Assembly: GCA_021814895.1 (NCBI GenBank) | Contig: JAKAHN010000004.1 | Location: forward strand, 1-16,290 | DNA from: a bacterium | Lineage (GTDB): Bacteria > Patescibacteriota > Minisyncoccia > Phycocordibacterales > 2-02-FULL-43-11 | Direction: 5' to 3' | Length of the DNA: 16,290 nucleotides | Shown here: positions 15,061-16,290 of the stretch, piece after piece | Layout of the letters: each line of letters opens with the position of its first letter | Position numbering within the stretch: position 1 is the stretch's first letter | Made by a program: the position numbers and the translations under genes | The notes under the pieces: model-generated | The model's database searches: none | Seen by the model: only the letters and a program-made list of their open reading frames with translations | What the model was told of the DNA's origin: nothing

Positions 15061-15255
15061 ACTAAACGTTTTTTGGCATTGTGACAGATTAAGAGAATAC
15101 GAGCTTTTTAAACGTACGAATTAGTTTGATATTTATGACATCTATTAAATAAAAAACTAAAGATACCCATCTCGGGGGTAGCTCATATTTCGTGTAGGCG
15201 GGATTTATACAAAAATATTTTTTCTAAATAATGTTAATATAGAAGCATAACCTTT
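15061..15255. other. Intergenic gap between serS and ftsQ
   Basis: AT-rich sequence with no open frame of note. A five-base stem, TACCC with GGGTA, occurs at about 15165-15179 without a U-run. The only clear signal is the ftsQ promoter at its end. Confidence 0.6.
15232..15240 (+). promoter_or_regulatory. Extended -10 promoter of ftsQ
   Basis: TGTTAATAT (TGn plus TAATAT) lies 15 bases before the ATG at 15256. The predicted leader is about 8-9 bases, which leaves little room for a Shine-Dalgarno sequence, and none is seen. Confidence 0.5.
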
Positions 15256-16092
15256 ATGCGATATAAAAGAAGGGTTTTATCCTCACCGAAGCTAAAAAGA
15301 CAAAACCGGAAAAAATTTTTACGCCGAGCAGTTTTGGGCGGACTTTTTGCCATCTCTATTTTTATGGGAATGAGGACTTTCTTTAATTTTGATTTTTTGG
15401 CGATTAACTCCGTAAATGTTGTCGGTGCTGAAAGTGCTTCGGCCGGTAGCATAAAATCGTTGGTCGCTTCCGAATTGTCCGGCAAATGGCTCGGCATAAT
15501 CCCAAGGAATAATTTTTTGTTTATGAACAGTGGGAAAATTATCGTGACGATACAAAAATCTTTTCCTGATATCGCCAATGTTCAGACGGTTTTAGCCGGG
15601 CTTGGAAATTTAACGATCAAAATAAGCAAAAGATTACCATACGCAAAATGGTGCTCTGAATCGGATATTGTCGGTGATTGTTTGATTATTGACAATAAAG
15701 GTTTTGCTTTTAAAAACGCCGAGCAGATTTTGTCAGGAACGACTACCGCTTCAACAACGAGCGAAACTATTTTGACAATTTTTACTAAAGCCAAACCACA
15801 AAGTGAGACGACAGTTTTTGAACAAAAAAAAATTGATAAGTTGCGTCAATTTATAGACGCCTTCAAGTCAGCTGATTTTAATGTAATTATTGTGAGGGAA
15901 GAAGATTCCGACTATTTTTTTACTCTTGATAACGGAGTTGAAATCCGGATTCAGGGTGAAGACGAACCGAACAATATTGTCATGAAACTTTCATCTATAG
16001 AGGCTGATTTGCAAAAGGATGGCAACGATATCGGGAAGGTAAATTATATAGACTTGCGTTATGGGAATAAGGTGTATTTGAAAATGAAATAA
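15256..16092 (+). CDS. ftsQ: Cell division protein FtsQ/DivIB
   Basis: FtsQ joins the divisome at mid-cell and links early and late division proteins. The 278-residue protein has a strongly basic cytoplasmic start (MRYKRRVLSSPKLKRQNRKK), one membrane helix (about 26-45), then a POTRA domain (about 48-120) opening with FLAINSVNVVGAES and ending with NLTIKISKRLPYAKWC. The beta domain follows, with CLIIDNKGFAF and the C-terminal YIDLRYGNKVYLKMK, the usual FtsQ ending (YIDLRF-type). Length and layout are normal. A Thr/Ser-rich insert (about 161-170) sits in the beta domain. The downstream division genes usually found (ftsA, ftsZ) are not within the remaining 200 bases. Confidence 0.9.
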   Translation: MRYKRRVLSSPKLKRQNRKKFLRRAVLGGLFAISIFMGMRTFFNFDFLAINSVNVVGAESASAGSIKSLVASELSGKWLGIIPRNNFLFMNSGKIIVTIQKSFPDIANVQTVLAGLGNLTIKISKRLPYAKWCSESDIVGDCLIIDNKGFAFKNAEQILSGTTTASTTSETILTIFTKAKPQSETTVFEQKKIDKLRQFIDAFKSADFNVIIVREEDSDYFFTLDNGVEIRIQGEDEPNNIVMKLSSIEADLQKDGNDIGKVNYIDLRYGNKVYLKMK

Positions 16093-16183
16093 ATTGTAAA
16101 ATTCCAAATTCCAAAAAACAATTTCCAAAGGGTATCAAGTGTAAAAAATTTAAAAAGATATCAACATGTAATTTTTTTTATTG
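16093..16183. repeat. TTCCAA-type AT-rich repeat after ftsQ
   Basis: The sequence after the ftsQ stop uses the same words as the repeats at 7387 and 8287 (AAATTCCAAATTCC, AATTTCCAAAG, ATATCAA). The right arm is poor; only TTATTGGAA (about 16178-16186) faces it. It holds no gene. Confidence 0.5.
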
Positions 16184-16186
16184 GAA

Positions 16187-16231
16187 GCGGTCAGAATACC
16201 CCGTCCGCTTGCGGCGGGGATGAATGACCGC
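16187..16231. repeat. GC-rich long hairpin
   Basis: GCGGTCA (16187-16193) pairs with TGACCGC (16225-16231), and inside it CCCCGTCCGC (16199-16208) pairs with GCGGCGGGG (16211-16219), with one bulged base and a TT turn. The GC content is in strong contrast to the surroundings. No U-run follows, so it is not a standard terminator. It may be a dispersed structural repeat. Confidence 0.7.
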
Positions 16232-16238
16232 ATATAAT
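16209..16238 (+). promoter_or_regulatory. Possible promoter for a gene beyond the window
   Basis: TTGCGG (16209-16214), 18 bases and a perfect TATAAT (16233-16238) could serve a plus-strand gene starting after the window. The -35 lies in the hairpin stem, so the match may be chance. Confidence 0.3.
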
Positions 16239-16240
16239 TA

Positions 16241-16259
16241 GAGCGAGCGGAGCTCGCTC
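16241..16259. repeat. Perfect GC-rich palindrome
   Basis: GAGCGAGC (16241-16248) and GCTCGCTC (16252-16259) pair over 8 bases around GGA. The same core, GCGAGC with GCTCGC, forms the terminator stem at 12407-12422, but here no T-run follows on either strand. Confidence 0.6.
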
Positions 16260-16290
16260 CTATCCAACAAAGTTTTCCCCGGTGCCTCGC

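Noticed and set aside
15173..15247. tRNA-like start GGGGGTAGCTCA
   Set aside because: No anticodon stem, no GTTCGA-type T-arm and no acceptor pairing follow.

Overview
The window looks like part of a Patescibacteria/CPR (Parcubacteria-like) genome. The evidence is AT-rich DNA, compact housekeeping genes, almost no Shine-Dalgarno sequences, short divergent members of universal families, and AT-rich inverted repeats built on words such as TTCCAA. The lineage call is inference; no rRNA gene is present.

Layout. (1) 1-2824, minus strand: a large surface protein whose 3' end lies outside the window. It has a membrane anchor, a discoidin-like domain, a GH123/DUF4091-like glycosidase fold and a Cys-rich tail. 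(2) 2984-5724, plus: a CcdA-type thiol transporter with its first helix at the C-terminus, a DipZ-like extracellular thioredoxin, and a DUF2585/UPF0314 membrane protein. (3) 5838-6818, plus: the murein transglycosylase MltG. (4) 6887-9884, plus: an FMN-binding protein with a flavinylation motif, the flavin transferase ApbE, and an RnfD-like membrane domain fused to a ferredoxin reductase. Together these resemble a minimal trans-membrane flavin electron-transfer chain. (5) 9918-13569, minus: dprA, an orphan 77-aa gene, topA and an orphan 51-aa gene. (6) 13795-16092, plus: serS and ftsQ. The last 200 bases hold repeats and hairpins and no gene.

Two modules appear to send reducing power across the membrane. 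CcdA and the DipZ-like protein would carry thiol electrons. The RnfD-FNR fusion, ApbE and the FMN protein would carry electrons from NAD(P)H to a covalent FMN outside. MltG and FtsQ act in the envelope, TopA and DprA on DNA, and SerS in translation.

The points most worth a second look are the circularly permuted CcdA, the reduced flavin chain, and extended -10 promoters placed so close to start codons that transcripts should be leaderless. Two small orphan genes with their own promoters and terminators, and the long AT-rich intergenic hairpins, also stand out.
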